A stretch of 64,000 bases of DNA, taken from positions 50,053 through 114,052 of the forward strand of contig NZ_JAVHLD010000008.1 of NCBI RefSeq assembly GCF_031082295.1, in the 5' to 3' direction. The stretch comes from Humidesulfovibrio sp. GTDB taxonomy: Bacteria; Desulfobacterota; Desulfovibrionia; Desulfovibrionales; Desulfovibrionaceae. The position numbers and the translations under genes were made by a program. Of this stretch, positions 52,857-61,292 are shown one piece after another (the stretch's first letter is position 1; each line of letters opens with the position of its first letter). The notes below the pieces were generated by a model. That model saw only the letters and a list, made by a program, of their open reading frames with translations. It had not been told where the DNA came from and did not search any database.

Positions 52857-53672
52857 ATGGACGCACGACTCGCCAGCCTCATCGACTCTTTCCGCGCCAC
52901 CGGCACAGAACGCCCGGTGGCCGTGGCCTTTTCCGGCGGGGTGGACAGCTCGCTCGTGCTCTGGGCGGCCAGCTCGGCCCTGGGCCGCAACGCCGTGGGC
53001 GTCACCGTGCGTTCGGAGTTCGTCTGCTCTGCGGAACGCGACCGGGCCGACAGGCTGGCGGCGTTCCTGGGCCGCGAGCGAGGCGCGCACGTGCTTGTGC
53101 GCGGCATCTCCGCCCTGGCCGATGCGGACCTGCGCGCCAACACGGCAGAGCGCTGCTATTTGTGCAAGCGCCATGTCCTGGCGGAGATCCGCCAGGCGGC
53201 GGCAGACCATTTCAGAACGGACGCGGCGCTTGCCGAAGGCACCAACGCCGACGACGACCCGGCGCGTCCCGGCAGGCGTGCCGTGGCCGAGGCCGGGGCG
53301 CAGTCGCCGCTGGCGGCCTGCGGCATCACCAAGGCCGAGGTGCGCGAGTTGGCGCGGATGGTCGGGCTGCCCAACGCCGAGGACCCGTCCAATTCCTGCC
53401 TGGCCACGCGCGTGCCCGAGGGGCATGAGCTGACCTTCAAGCGCCTCACCTGCATCGAGGCCTTTGAACGCACGGCGCGCGAGTTGGGACTCGAGGACCT
53501 GCGCGCGCGGCTTTCGCCCGGCTCGGAAAACGGCGCGAAAAACGGCGCGGACGGGGTGCGGCTTTTGGTGCGCCCGGCGCAGCTCCTGCTGGCGCAGAGC
53601 CTGGCCGCGCGGCTGGAAGAACGGGCCAGATTCATCGGATTTTCATCCTTTCAGCTTGGAGAACGCACGTGA
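52857..53672 (+). CDS. larE: Nickel-pincer cofactor sulfur transferase LarE
   Basis: A 271-residue PP-loop enzyme that adenylates the LarB product and adds sulfur to make the dithio pincer. The ATP-binding PP-loop is AFSGGVDSS (24-32). Cys100 and Cys103 lie in AERCYLCKR and Cys181 in SNSCLATRVP. Cys181 corresponds by position to the sulfur-donating Cys of LarE. The presence of a CxxC plus a third Cys may instead mark the [4Fe-4S]-dependent type. I chose ATG 52857, the usual start relative to the PP-loop; ATG 52827 is the alternative. The stop overlaps the larB start. Confidence 0.9.
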   Translation: MDARLASLIDSFRATGTERPVAVAFSGGVDSSLVLWAASSALGRNAVGVTVRSEFVCSAERDRADRLAAFLGRERGAHVLVRGISALADADLRANTAERCYLCKRHVLAEIRQAAADHFRTDAALAEGTNADDDPARPGRRAVAEAGAQSPLAACGITKAEVRELARMVGLPNAEDPSNSCLATRVPEGHELTFKRLTCIEAFERTARELGLEDLRARLSPGSENGAKNGADGVRLLVRPAQLLLAQSLAARLEERARFIGFSSFQLGERT

Positions 53673-54421
53673 ACGTGGACGCACTGCTTGAGGATTTCCG
53701 CCAGGGCCGGGTCACGGCCGAGGAAATCAAGCGCCAATTGACCGGTCACAGCTACACGGACGCCGGGTTCGCCCGGCTGGACCACCACCGCCTGCTGAGA
53801 AAAGGCCAGCCCGAGGTGGTCTTCTGCCAGGGCAAGACCCCGGAGCACGTGGCGCACATCTTCCAGGAGCTGGCCCAGGCCAACGGCCGGGTGCTCGGCA
53901 CCCGCGCCGACGCCGCCCATTTCGAGGCCGTGCGGAACCTGCCCGGGGCCGACTACGACCCGCTCTCGCGCGTGCTGAGCATCAAACGCGAGGACGTGGA
54001 GCTGGTGGGAAAGGTCATCGTGGTCAGCGCGGGCACGGCGGACCTGCCCGTGGCCGAGGAGGCCGCCCGCGTGGCCGAACACCTGGGCAGCCGCGTGGTG
54101 CGCCACTTCGACTGCGGCGTGGCGGGCATCCACCGCTTCCTCTCCGTGCTGGACGACTTTCTGGACGCCCGGGCCGTGGTGGCCGTGGCGGGCATGGACG
54201 GCGCGCTGCCGTCGGTGGTGGGCGGGGCCGTGGCCGCGCCGGTCATCGCGGTGCCCACAAGCGTGGGCTACGGCGCCAGCTTCGGCGGCCTGGCCGCGCT
54301 GTTGACCATGCTCAACTCCTGCGCGCCAGGGGTCACCGTGGTCAACATCGACAACGGCTTCGGGGCCGGATACATGGCCCACGTCATCAACGCCCAATGC
54401 GTGGCCGCAAGCAAAGGATAG
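53669..54421 (+). CDS. larB: Nickel-pincer cofactor carboxylase/hydrolase LarB
   Basis: A 250-residue enzyme that carboxylates nicotinic acid adenine dinucleotide and hydrolyses it, the first step of nickel-pincer nucleotide synthesis. The N-terminal domain (1-115) is helical, and the C-terminal domain is PurE-like with VVSAGTADLPVAEEAA near residue 115 and PTSVGYGASFGGLAAL near 196. It starts with GTG at 53669 overlapping larE (GTGA), so translation is coupled. It acts before LarE and LarC in the cytoplasm. Confidence 0.92.
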   Translation: MNVDALLEDFRQGRVTAEEIKRQLTGHSYTDAGFARLDHHRLLRKGQPEVVFCQGKTPEHVAHIFQELAQANGRVLGTRADAAHFEAVRNLPGADYDPLSRVLSIKREDVELVGKVIVVSAGTADLPVAEEAARVAEHLGSRVVRHFDCGVAGIHRFLSVLDDFLDARAVVAVAGMDGALPSVVGGAVAAPVIAVPTSVGYGASFGGLAALLTMLNSCAPGVTVVNIDNGFGAGYMAHVINAQCVAASKG

Positions 54422-54427
54422 CAACCA

Positions 54428-55192
54428 GTGAAGACCCTGTACCTTGAATGCGCCCTGGGCGTGTCCGGCGACATGCTTTTGGCGGCGCTGAGCGATATGG
54501 TCGAGGACGGCCCGCAGCTCCTGTCCGAGGCCGTGGCCGCCCTCGGGCTTTCCGGCGTGTCCGTGCGTTTTTCCGAGCAGATGGTCCAGGGCATCCGCAC
54601 CCGGCGGGTGGAAGTGCTGGAGAAAACCCCGCAGCCCTTGCGCCACCTGTCCGACCTGACCCGGGTCGTGGGCGCCGCGCCCCTGCCCGAACGCGTCAAG
54701 GAGGGCGGCCTGGAGGCCCTGACGCGGCTGGCCATCGCCGAGGCGACGGTGCACAACGAGCCGCTGGAGCACATCCATTTCCATGAGGTCGGCGCGGTGG
54801 ACACCGTGGTCGACGTGCTGGGCGCGATCCTGCTGGCGGAGGCCAGCGGCGCGGACAGGGTGGTGGCCTCGCCGGTGAACCTGGGCTCCGGGTTCGTGGA
54901 GTTCTCGCACGGGCGCTTCCCGGTGCCGGCGCCTGCCTGTGCCGAGCTGGCCAAGGGCATGCGCACCTTCGCCACCGACTCCGGCATGGAACTGGCCACG
55001 CCCACAGGCCTGTGCCTGGTCAAAACCATGGCCGAATCCTACGGGCCGCTGCCGCTGGGCAGCGTGCTGGCCGTGGGCTACGGCTCCGGCACCTACTCAA
55101 CCGGACCCTACCCCACCTTCCTGCGCGCGTACCTTATAGACGACGGCCTGGAAGACGAGGAATGCTGTGGCTGCCACGGACATGACGAATAG
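54428..55192 (+). CDS. larC: Half-length LarC (nickel-insertion protein, LarC1-type)
   Basis: A 254-residue protein matching the N-terminal part of LarC, the CTP-dependent nickel insertase. The start TLYLECALGVSGDMLLAAL and the later HIHFHEVGAVDTVVDVLGA (near 117-135) are family motifs. Full LarC is about 400 residues; the C-terminal half, which in L. plantarum is the LarC2 domain used for CTP binding, is missing. The protein ends with an added Cys/His tail, CCGCHGHDE, that could bind nickel. I found no LarC2 in any frame downstream. It follows larB by 6 bp. Confidence 0.82.
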   Translation: MKTLYLECALGVSGDMLLAALSDMVEDGPQLLSEAVAALGLSGVSVRFSEQMVQGIRTRRVEVLEKTPQPLRHLSDLTRVVGAAPLPERVKEGGLEALTRLAIAEATVHNEPLEHIHFHEVGAVDTVVDVLGAILLAEASGADRVVASPVNLGSGFVEFSHGRFPVPAPACAELAKGMRTFATDSGMELATPTGLCLVKTMAESYGPLPLGSVLAVGYGSGTYSTGPYPTFLRAYLIDDGLEDEECCGCHGHDE

Positions 55193-55898
55193 CGGGACGG
55201 ACGTGCAGCTTGTCGTGGCGCGCTACCGCGAGGACCTCTCGTGGCTGCGCGAGGTCGGCCTGCCCTGCGTGGTCTACAACAAGGGGCCCGAGCTCGACCC
55301 GGCCACCCTGCCGCAGGAGGCGACGGTCATCGCCCTGCCCAACCTGGGGCGCGAGGCGCACACGTACCTGACGCACATCCTGGCCCGCTACGACCGGCTG
55401 CCGCGCTTCACGGCTTTTGTGCAAGGCAACCCCTTCGCGCACCTGGCCCCGCCCGAGGAGCCCACGGCGACGCCCGAGGGCCTGCGCCAGCGGCTGTTGG
55501 AACTGGCGGCCAAGGACACGCCCTTTGCCGGGCTGGCCTGGTTCCGGCTCCGCTGCGACGGCCTGGGCCGCCCCCATGATCTTGCCGACCCGGCCAAGGA
55601 GGGGCGGTGGAAAGGCTGGGGCAAGGACATTCCCGTGGGCAAGACCTTCGAGGCGCTGTTCTCTGCGCCCGCCCCCAGAGAGTTCATCGCCCGGGCCTCC
55701 ACCGGCAACATGCTTGTGCGCTCCGATCGCATCCTGGCCCGGCCGCAGGCCTTCTACCAGCGCGCCCTCGACCTCGTGCTGGCCGACCCGGACGACGCGG
55801 ACAACACCGGGCATGCCTTTGAGCGCCTGTGGCAGGTCATCTTTTCCGGTGCCGATTTTGGGGCGGATTCCACCGCCACCGGGCCACTCAGCATTTGA
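55167..55898 (+). CDS. DUF3431-like protein
   Basis: A 243-residue protein resembling DUF3431, a family with similarity to glycosyltransferase-type folds. Typical segments are VQLVVARYREDLSWL near residue 13, LPNLGREAHTYLTHILARYD near 65, and FTAFVQGNPFAH near 90. No signal or membrane helix. GTG 55167 overlaps larC by 26 bp and has a GAGGA site; ATG 55182 is the alternative. It is probably in the lar operon but has no evident part in cofactor synthesis. Confidence 0.7.
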   Translation: MAATDMTNSGTDVQLVVARYREDLSWLREVGLPCVVYNKGPELDPATLPQEATVIALPNLGREAHTYLTHILARYDRLPRFTAFVQGNPFAHLAPPEEPTATPEGLRQRLLELAAKDTPFAGLAWFRLRCDGLGRPHDLADPAKEGRWKGWGKDIPVGKTFEALFSAPAPREFIARASTGNMLVRSDRILARPQAFYQRALDLVLADPDDADNTGHAFERLWQVIFSGADFGADSTATGPLSI

Positions 55899-55933
55899 CG
55901 AGCATGCACCTCGCAAAGTATAATTTCTAGTTG

Positions 55934-55952
55934 GCCAAGGCTTCGCCTTGGC
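55934..55952 (+). terminator. Hairpin after the lar operon
   Basis: GCCAAGGC-TTC-GCCTTGGC with 8-bp perfect arms lies 35 bp after the DUF3431 stop codon. The following ATCAAACGTTT is only weakly T-rich. Confidence 0.45.
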
Positions 55953-56059
55953 ATCAAACGTTTCCTCTGGCGTTGCAGGCAGTATTCAGGCTTCAGGGCG
56001 CACACATCACCAATACGGCAGGACCAGACCGGCCGCCCCCCACTGGCGGGATGAATTGA

Positions 56060-58615
56060 ATGCTGAAGCGGCTTAAGCCATTTCTCGGGCCTGCACTGGC
56101 CCTTGTCCTGCTCGCTGCGGCTGCCTGGGTTCTCTCGGCGCAGCTTTCCGGACACGGCCTCCAGGAGATCCTGGACACCCTGGCCCAGGAGACCGAGCGC
56201 GACCTGCTCCTGGCCTTCGGGCTCACGGCGGTGAACTTCGCCGTGCTTGCGGGCTACGACATCCTGGCCCTGCGCTACATCGGGCACCCCCTGTCACACG
56301 CGCGGGCGGCCTTCGCCTCCTTTGCCGGAAACGCGTTCAGCAACACCATCGGCCTCTCCACCCTGGCCGGAAGTTCCGTGCGCTACCGGCTGTACAGCTC
56401 CTGGGGCCTCTCCGCAGCGGAAATCGCCAAGATCGTGGTCTTCACCACGCTGACCTTGTGGCTGGGGCTGTTCTCCATCGGCGGCATCATCTTCACCGTG
56501 CAGCCCCTGCCCCTGCCGGACTGGGTCACGCTGCCCTTCCACACCACCCGCCCCCTGGGCTTCATCCTGCTCCTGCCGCCAGCCATCTACCTGCTGGCCG
56601 CGTCCAGAAAGGAGTCCACCTGGCGCATCGGTAAATTCGAGCTGATCCTGCCGGAATTCAGGAGCGCCTTCGTCCAGGTGGTCATCGCCTCGCTTGACTG
56701 GGCGCTGGCCGCGGCGGTGTTCTACGCCCTGCTGCCGCCCTGGGCCAACGTGACCTTCCCGCTGGTGCTGGGAGCCTTCCTGCTGGGACAGATCGCCGGC
56801 CTCATCAGCCAGGTGCCCGGCGGCCTCGGCGTCTTCGAGTCCTGCCTGATCTTCCTTTTGACGCCGCGCATCCCGGCGCCCACGCTCTTCGCCGCGCTGG
56901 TGGCCTACCGCGTCGTGTACTATGCCGCGCCCCTGGCCGTGGCCAGCGCGCTCCTAGGGGTCCGCGAGACCATCGCCGCCAGGAACACGCTCAAGGGCAT
57001 CCTGGGGTTCCTGGGCGACTGGCTGCCCGTGGTGGCCCCGCGCGCCCTGGCCGTGACCACCTTCCTGGCCGGAGCGCTACTGCTCTTCTCCGGCGCCACG
57101 CCCTCCGTGTCCTCGCGCCTGGACTGGCTGCAGAACTTCCTGCCGCTAAGCGTGCTGGAGGCCTCGCACTTCCTGGGCAGCCTGGCCGGCCTTGGGCTGC
57201 TCATCCTGGCGCGCGGCCTGCACAAGCGCCTGGACGCAGCCTATTACGTCACCGCAATGGTGCTGTTCATGGGCATCATCGCCAGCCTGCTGAAGGGCCT
57301 GGACTACGAGGAAGCCTTCTTCCTCACGGTGCTGCTGCTGGCGCTGCTGCCCTGCCACAAGTTCTTCTACCGCAAGGCTTCGCTGCTGTCAGAGGGCTTC
57401 ACCTTCGGCTGGATCACCGCCATCGTGCTGGCGCTGGGCTGTTCCGTCCTTCTTGGCCTCATGGCCTACGGAGACGACGCCCTGGACCGCGAACTGTGGT
57501 GGGTCTTCACCTTCGAGGACGAGGCCAGCCGCTTCATGCGCGCCACCGTGGGCATCCTTGTGGGCGTGGTCTTCGTGGCCGTGCTGCGGCTCATGCGCTC
57601 TGCCCGGCCGCGCTACGCGCCCGTCTGCGAGGGCGACATGCAGATCGTTCGGACCCTGGTGTCCAAGTCGCCGGACACCTTCGCCCACCTGGCCATGCTG
57701 CGCGACAAGAGCTTCCTGCTGAGCAAGGACGGCGCCGGTTTTCTCATGTACGCCATGGCCGGCCGCAGCTGGGTCTGCATGGGCGATCCGGTCGGCCCGC
57801 CCGCTGTCCGCGCGGAACTGGCCTGGCGTTTCCGTGAAATGGTGGACCTCTACGCCGGATGGACCGCCTTCTATCAGGCTGGCAAGGCCAACCTGGGACT
57901 CTACCTCGACCTGGGCCTGACCATCGTGAAGATCGGCGAGGAGGCGCGCGTCTTCCTGCCGGAGTTCTCCCTGGCCGGACAGGCGCGCAAGGGCCTGCGC
58001 TACACGCGCAACATGGTGGAAAAGGAAGGTTGCGTGTTCGAGTTGGTGCCCGCCGCCGAGGTCGGCCCCCTCATGCCGGAACTGCGCGCCGTTTCCGACG
58101 CCTGGCTGGCCTCCAAGAACGCGCGGGAGAAGAAATTCTCCCTTGGCTTCTTCGACGTGAAGTACTTGAGCGACTGCGCCATGGCGGTGGTGCGCCGGGA
58201 GGGCCGCATCGTGGCCTTCGCCAATCTGTGGGAGTGCGAGGGACGCGAGGAGCTGTCCGTCGACCTCATGCGCTACTCCCCGGAAGCCCCCCCCAGCGTC
58301 ATGGAGTACCTCTACATCATGCTCATGCTCTGGGGACGCGAGCAGGGCTACCAGTGGTTCAACCTGGGCATGGCGCCCTTCTCCGGCCTGGAGCGGCATT
58401 TCCTGGCGCCCACCTGGACGCGCCTGGGCGGGCTGCTGTACAGCTACGGCGGCACGCTCTACAATTTCCAGGGACTGCGCCGTTTCAAGGACAAGTTCGA
58501 TCCCGTGTGGGAATCCAAATACCTGGCTTGCCCAGGCGGCACTGTGCCGCCGCGCGTGCTCGCCAACATCGCCACCCTCGTCTCGGGCGGTGTGCGTGGA
58601 GTCATGACCAAATGA
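56060..58615 (+). CDS. mprF: MprF, aminoacyl-phosphatidylglycerol synthase and flippase
   Basis: An 851-residue membrane protein. The N-terminal part (1-530) has about 14 helices; it is the flippase, with QVPGGLGVFESCLIFLL near residue 255. The C-terminal domain (about 535-850) is the DUF2156 aminoacyl transferase: GDPVGPP near 577, AGQARKGLRYTRNMVEKEG near 640 and MEYLYIMLMLWGREQGYQWF near 750. The enzyme transfers Lys or Ala from aminoacyl-tRNA to phosphatidylglycerol and moves the product outward, lowering surface charge. Length is as in S. aureus MprF (840). It overlaps acvB by 4 bp. Confidence 0.93.
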   Translation: MLKRLKPFLGPALALVLLAAAAWVLSAQLSGHGLQEILDTLAQETERDLLLAFGLTAVNFAVLAGYDILALRYIGHPLSHARAAFASFAGNAFSNTIGLSTLAGSSVRYRLYSSWGLSAAEIAKIVVFTTLTLWLGLFSIGGIIFTVQPLPLPDWVTLPFHTTRPLGFILLLPPAIYLLAASRKESTWRIGKFELILPEFRSAFVQVVIASLDWALAAAVFYALLPPWANVTFPLVLGAFLLGQIAGLISQVPGGLGVFESCLIFLLTPRIPAPTLFAALVAYRVVYYAAPLAVASALLGVRETIAARNTLKGILGFLGDWLPVVAPRALAVTTFLAGALLLFSGATPSVSSRLDWLQNFLPLSVLEASHFLGSLAGLGLLILARGLHKRLDAAYYVTAMVLFMGIIASLLKGLDYEEAFFLTVLLLALLPCHKFFYRKASLLSEGFTFGWITAIVLALGCSVLLGLMAYGDDALDRELWWVFTFEDEASRFMRATVGILVGVVFVAVLRLMRSARPRYAPVCEGDMQIVRTLVSKSPDTFAHLAMLRDKSFLLSKDGAGFLMYAMAGRSWVCMGDPVGPPAVRAELAWRFREMVDLYAGWTAFYQAGKANLGLYLDLGLTIVKIGEEARVFLPEFSLAGQARKGLRYTRNMVEKEGCVFELVPAAEVGPLMPELRAVSDAWLASKNAREKKFSLGFFDVKYLSDCAMAVVRREGRIVAFANLWECEGREELSVDLMRYSPEAPPSVMEYLYIMLMLWGREQGYQWFNLGMAPFSGLERHFLAPTWTRLGGLLYSYGGTLYNFQGLRRFKDKFDPVWESKYLACPGGTVPPRVLANIATLVSGGVRGVMTK

Positions 58616-60045
58616 AACGATCCGCCTTCGCATCCACCGTGGCCTTGCTGCTGCTTGCCTTATGCCTCGCTGCCACCGCCTGCGCCAAGCCCGAGAAGGC
58701 CCCGGAAAGGCTCAGCTTCGGCGTGTTCGGAGAGGTGCTCATCTACCGCAACACCGCCGAGCCCAGCCGCACCGTGCTGCTATTGTCCGAGGGCGCCTGG
58801 AACCCGTCCATGGATCGCGCCGCGCGCACCATGGCGGACATGGACGCCACCGTTGTCGGCATCGACACCGACCGCCTCGTCGGCCCCCTGCGCGCCAAGA
58901 ACTCCGGCTGCTTCTACCAGGCCTGGGAGTTCGAGGGCTTAAGCAAGATCGTGCAGAAGACGCTGGAGTTCAAAGGCTACCACCTGCCCGTGCTGGCAGG
59001 CTTTGGCGAGGGCGCTGGCGTGGCCTACGCCACTTATGCCCAGGCCCCGAAGGACACCTTCGCCGGGGCCATCACCCTGGGCTTCTCGCCGCGCATGGCC
59101 CTCGGCAAACCCTTCTGCGCGGCCAACGGCCTCAAGTTCGACACAGCTCCGGGCGCCACTCCGGGCATCATCCTGCTGCCGGTGGAGAAACCTTTCGGCA
59201 CGCTGGCGCTCCTGCAGGGGGCCAAGGACGAGACCTTCAGCCCGGATGCGGCGCGTGCCTTTGCCAGCAAGGTGCCAGGCGCGCGCGTGGTCGAGCTTGA
59301 GAATGTCGGGCACAGCCTTGCCGACCCGAGCCAGTGGCGCACCGCCTTTCTGGAGACCCTGAACGCCATGGCCCCGGCCACGTCCTCCGCCGACAAAAAC
59401 GGCGCCCAGGCCGACGCCAGCGACCTGCCCCTGGTGGAGGTTCCGGCGGAGCATCCCGGCAAGGTGCTGGCGGTCATCGTCACCGGAGACGGCGGCTGGG
59501 CAGGCATCGACCAACAGATCGGCGACATCATGGCCCAGCATGGCGTCAACGTGGTGGGCTTCAACTCGCTCAAGTATTTCTGGACCAAGCGCGAGGCCGA
59601 CGAAATGGCGCGCGACCTGGAGCGTACGCTGAAGCACTACGCCGCCAAATGGGGCGCAGAACGCTTCATCGTGGTGGGCTACTCCATCGGTGCGGACGTC
59701 ATGCCCTTCATGGCCGGACGCATGAGCCAGCCCACGCGCGAGAAACTGGCCCTGGTGGCCATGCTCGGCCCCGGCACGCACACCGAGTTCGAGTTCCGCC
59801 TGTCCAACTGGCTGACGGAAGAGAACAGGCCCGAGGGCCACGCCATGATCCCGGAGATGCCCAAGCTTGAAAAGACGCCGGTGCTGCTCATCTGCGGCAG
59901 CGAGGAGGAAGGCACCCTGTGCCAGAACTACCAGGCCCCCAACGTCAAGAGCCTGGTCCTGCCGGGCGGGCATCATTTCAACAAGGAATATGGGCAGATC
60001 GCCCTGGCAATTCTGCATGGGGCGGGCATTCCCGCCCAGAAATAG
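58612..60045 (+). CDS. acvB: AcvB/VirJ-like exported hydrolase
   Basis: A 477-residue exported protein with an N-terminal signal that ends LAATACAK, possibly a lipobox. Two alpha/beta-hydrolase-like halves follow; the second is the VirJ domain (about 275-475). Its nucleophile elbow GYSIGADV has Ser358, with the likely base His in GGHHFNKEYG near 458. In Agrobacterium and Rhizobium, AcvB/AtvA is encoded with the MprF-like LpiA and hydrolyses lysyl-phosphatidylglycerol. Here too it overlaps mprF by ATGA, so both should control the level of aminoacylated lipid. Confidence 0.82.
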   Translation: MKRSAFASTVALLLLALCLAATACAKPEKAPERLSFGVFGEVLIYRNTAEPSRTVLLLSEGAWNPSMDRAARTMADMDATVVGIDTDRLVGPLRAKNSGCFYQAWEFEGLSKIVQKTLEFKGYHLPVLAGFGEGAGVAYATYAQAPKDTFAGAITLGFSPRMALGKPFCAANGLKFDTAPGATPGIILLPVEKPFGTLALLQGAKDETFSPDAARAFASKVPGARVVELENVGHSLADPSQWRTAFLETLNAMAPATSSADKNGAQADASDLPLVEVPAEHPGKVLAVIVTGDGGWAGIDQQIGDIMAQHGVNVVGFNSLKYFWTKREADEMARDLERTLKHYAAKWGAERFIVVGYSIGADVMPFMAGRMSQPTREKLALVAMLGPGTHTEFEFRLSNWLTEENRPEGHAMIPEMPKLEKTPVLLICGSEEEGTLCQNYQAPNVKSLVLPGGHHFNKEYGQIALAILHGAGIPAQK

Positions 60046-60068
60046 GGCGCACCAGCGAGGAGCACGTC

Positions 60069-61274
60069 TTGAGCGCAACCCAAGTTCCCGCTGCCGGCCG
60101 CCCGGCCGGACGCCTGGCGTACATCGACAACGTACGCATCTTCCTGTCCATGCTCGTGGTGGCGCACCACGCTGGCCAGCCCTACGGCAGCGAGGGCTGG
60201 TGGCTGTTCCAATCGCCTTCGCGCTCCCACTGGATCGGGCTGTTCTTCGGCGTCAACGAGGCCTTCTTCATGGGCCTGTTCTTCCTCATGGCCGGATATT
60301 TCCACCCCGGCAGCGTGGACCGCAAGGGGCCGGGACGCTTCGTGCTGGACCGCCTGTGGCGCTTTGGCGTGCCCGCCGCGCTCATGGTCCTGGGCATCAC
60401 CCCCATCTTCATCTACTTCCATGAAGTGCTGTTCAAGCACCTGCCCGCCATTCCCTATTGGGACTTCTTCAAAGGCGTGTACCTGGGCCTCGCCGACCGC
60501 CCCGCGGGCTGGCCCGGCGACCCAGGCATCCACCTGGAGTTCATCCACCTCTGGTTCATCGAGAACCTTTTCATTTACGGCGGCGTGTACGCCCTGTACC
60601 GGCTGCTGGCTGGCGGGCGTGACACCGCCCCCGCCACGCGCCCGACAGCGCCCATCGCCCCGCGCACCGCGCACCTTGCCCTGGCCGGGCTGACCCTCTG
60701 GCTCGCGGCGACGACATATCTCATCCGCATCTGGTGGAGCGTGGACGACTGGAAGGTGCTCCTGGCCGTCTGGGAGATCGAGTTCGCGCATTTGCCGCAG
60801 TACGTGACCATGTTCGTTCTGGGCATCGTGGCGGCGAGGCGCAACTGGTTCGGGCGCTTCCCGGCCTGCGTGGGCTGGACGTGGCTCGGCATCGGCGCGG
60901 CCTGCGTCATCATCTGGATGGCGCGCGGCGCGGGGCTCGACATCACGATGTGGAACGGCGGCGTCGCCATCGGCGCGGTGAACCGCGCGTCGTGGGAGGC
61001 GTTGCTCTGCGTGGGCTTCTGCGCGGGCCTCTTGACCCTGACCAGGGAACGCTTCCCCGAACAGACGAGGCTGATGAAGATCCTGTCCGACAACGCCTTC
61101 GCGGTCTACGTCTTCCATGTGCCAGTGGTGACGCTGCTGCAGTACGCGCTTGCCGGAACCGGACTTGGGCCGCTGGAGTCGTTCCTTGCCGTGACGGTGC
61201 TCGGTATAGCCCTGACCTTCCCGCTGACGCACTTCGTGCTGCGCCGCCTGCCACTGCTGAAGCAGGCGCTTTAG
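60069..61274 (+). CDS. Membrane acyltransferase (acyltransferase-3/OpgC-like)
   Basis: A 401-residue integral membrane protein with about ten helices. YIDNVRIFLSMLVVAHHAGQ near residue 18 has the conserved His pair and Arg of the acyltransferase-3 family. NEAFFMGLFFLMAGYF near 60 and FVFHVPVV-like AVYVFHVPVVTL near 350 fit too. It O-acylates glycans or lipids. A TTG start at 60069 has a GAGGAG site. It follows acvB by 23 bp, forming an mprF-acvB-acyltransferase operon likely devoted to envelope modification. Confidence 0.82.
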   Translation: MSATQVPAAGRPAGRLAYIDNVRIFLSMLVVAHHAGQPYGSEGWWLFQSPSRSHWIGLFFGVNEAFFMGLFFLMAGYFHPGSVDRKGPGRFVLDRLWRFGVPAALMVLGITPIFIYFHEVLFKHLPAIPYWDFFKGVYLGLADRPAGWPGDPGIHLEFIHLWFIENLFIYGGVYALYRLLAGGRDTAPATRPTAPIAPRTAHLALAGLTLWLAATTYLIRIWWSVDDWKVLLAVWEIEFAHLPQYVTMFVLGIVAARRNWFGRFPACVGWTWLGIGAACVIIWMARGAGLDITMWNGGVAIGAVNRASWEALLCVGFCAGLLTLTRERFPEQTRLMKILSDNAFAVYVFHVPVVTLLQYALAGTGLGPLESFLAVTVLGIALTFPLTHFVLRRLPLLKQAL

Positions 61275-61292
61275 GACTGCGCCGGAGCTGGG

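Noticed and set aside
54950..55900. Programmed frameshift joining larC to a LarC2 domain, as in L. plantarum
   Set aside because: Downstream frames hold only the DUF3431-like protein; no LarC2 motifs were seen.
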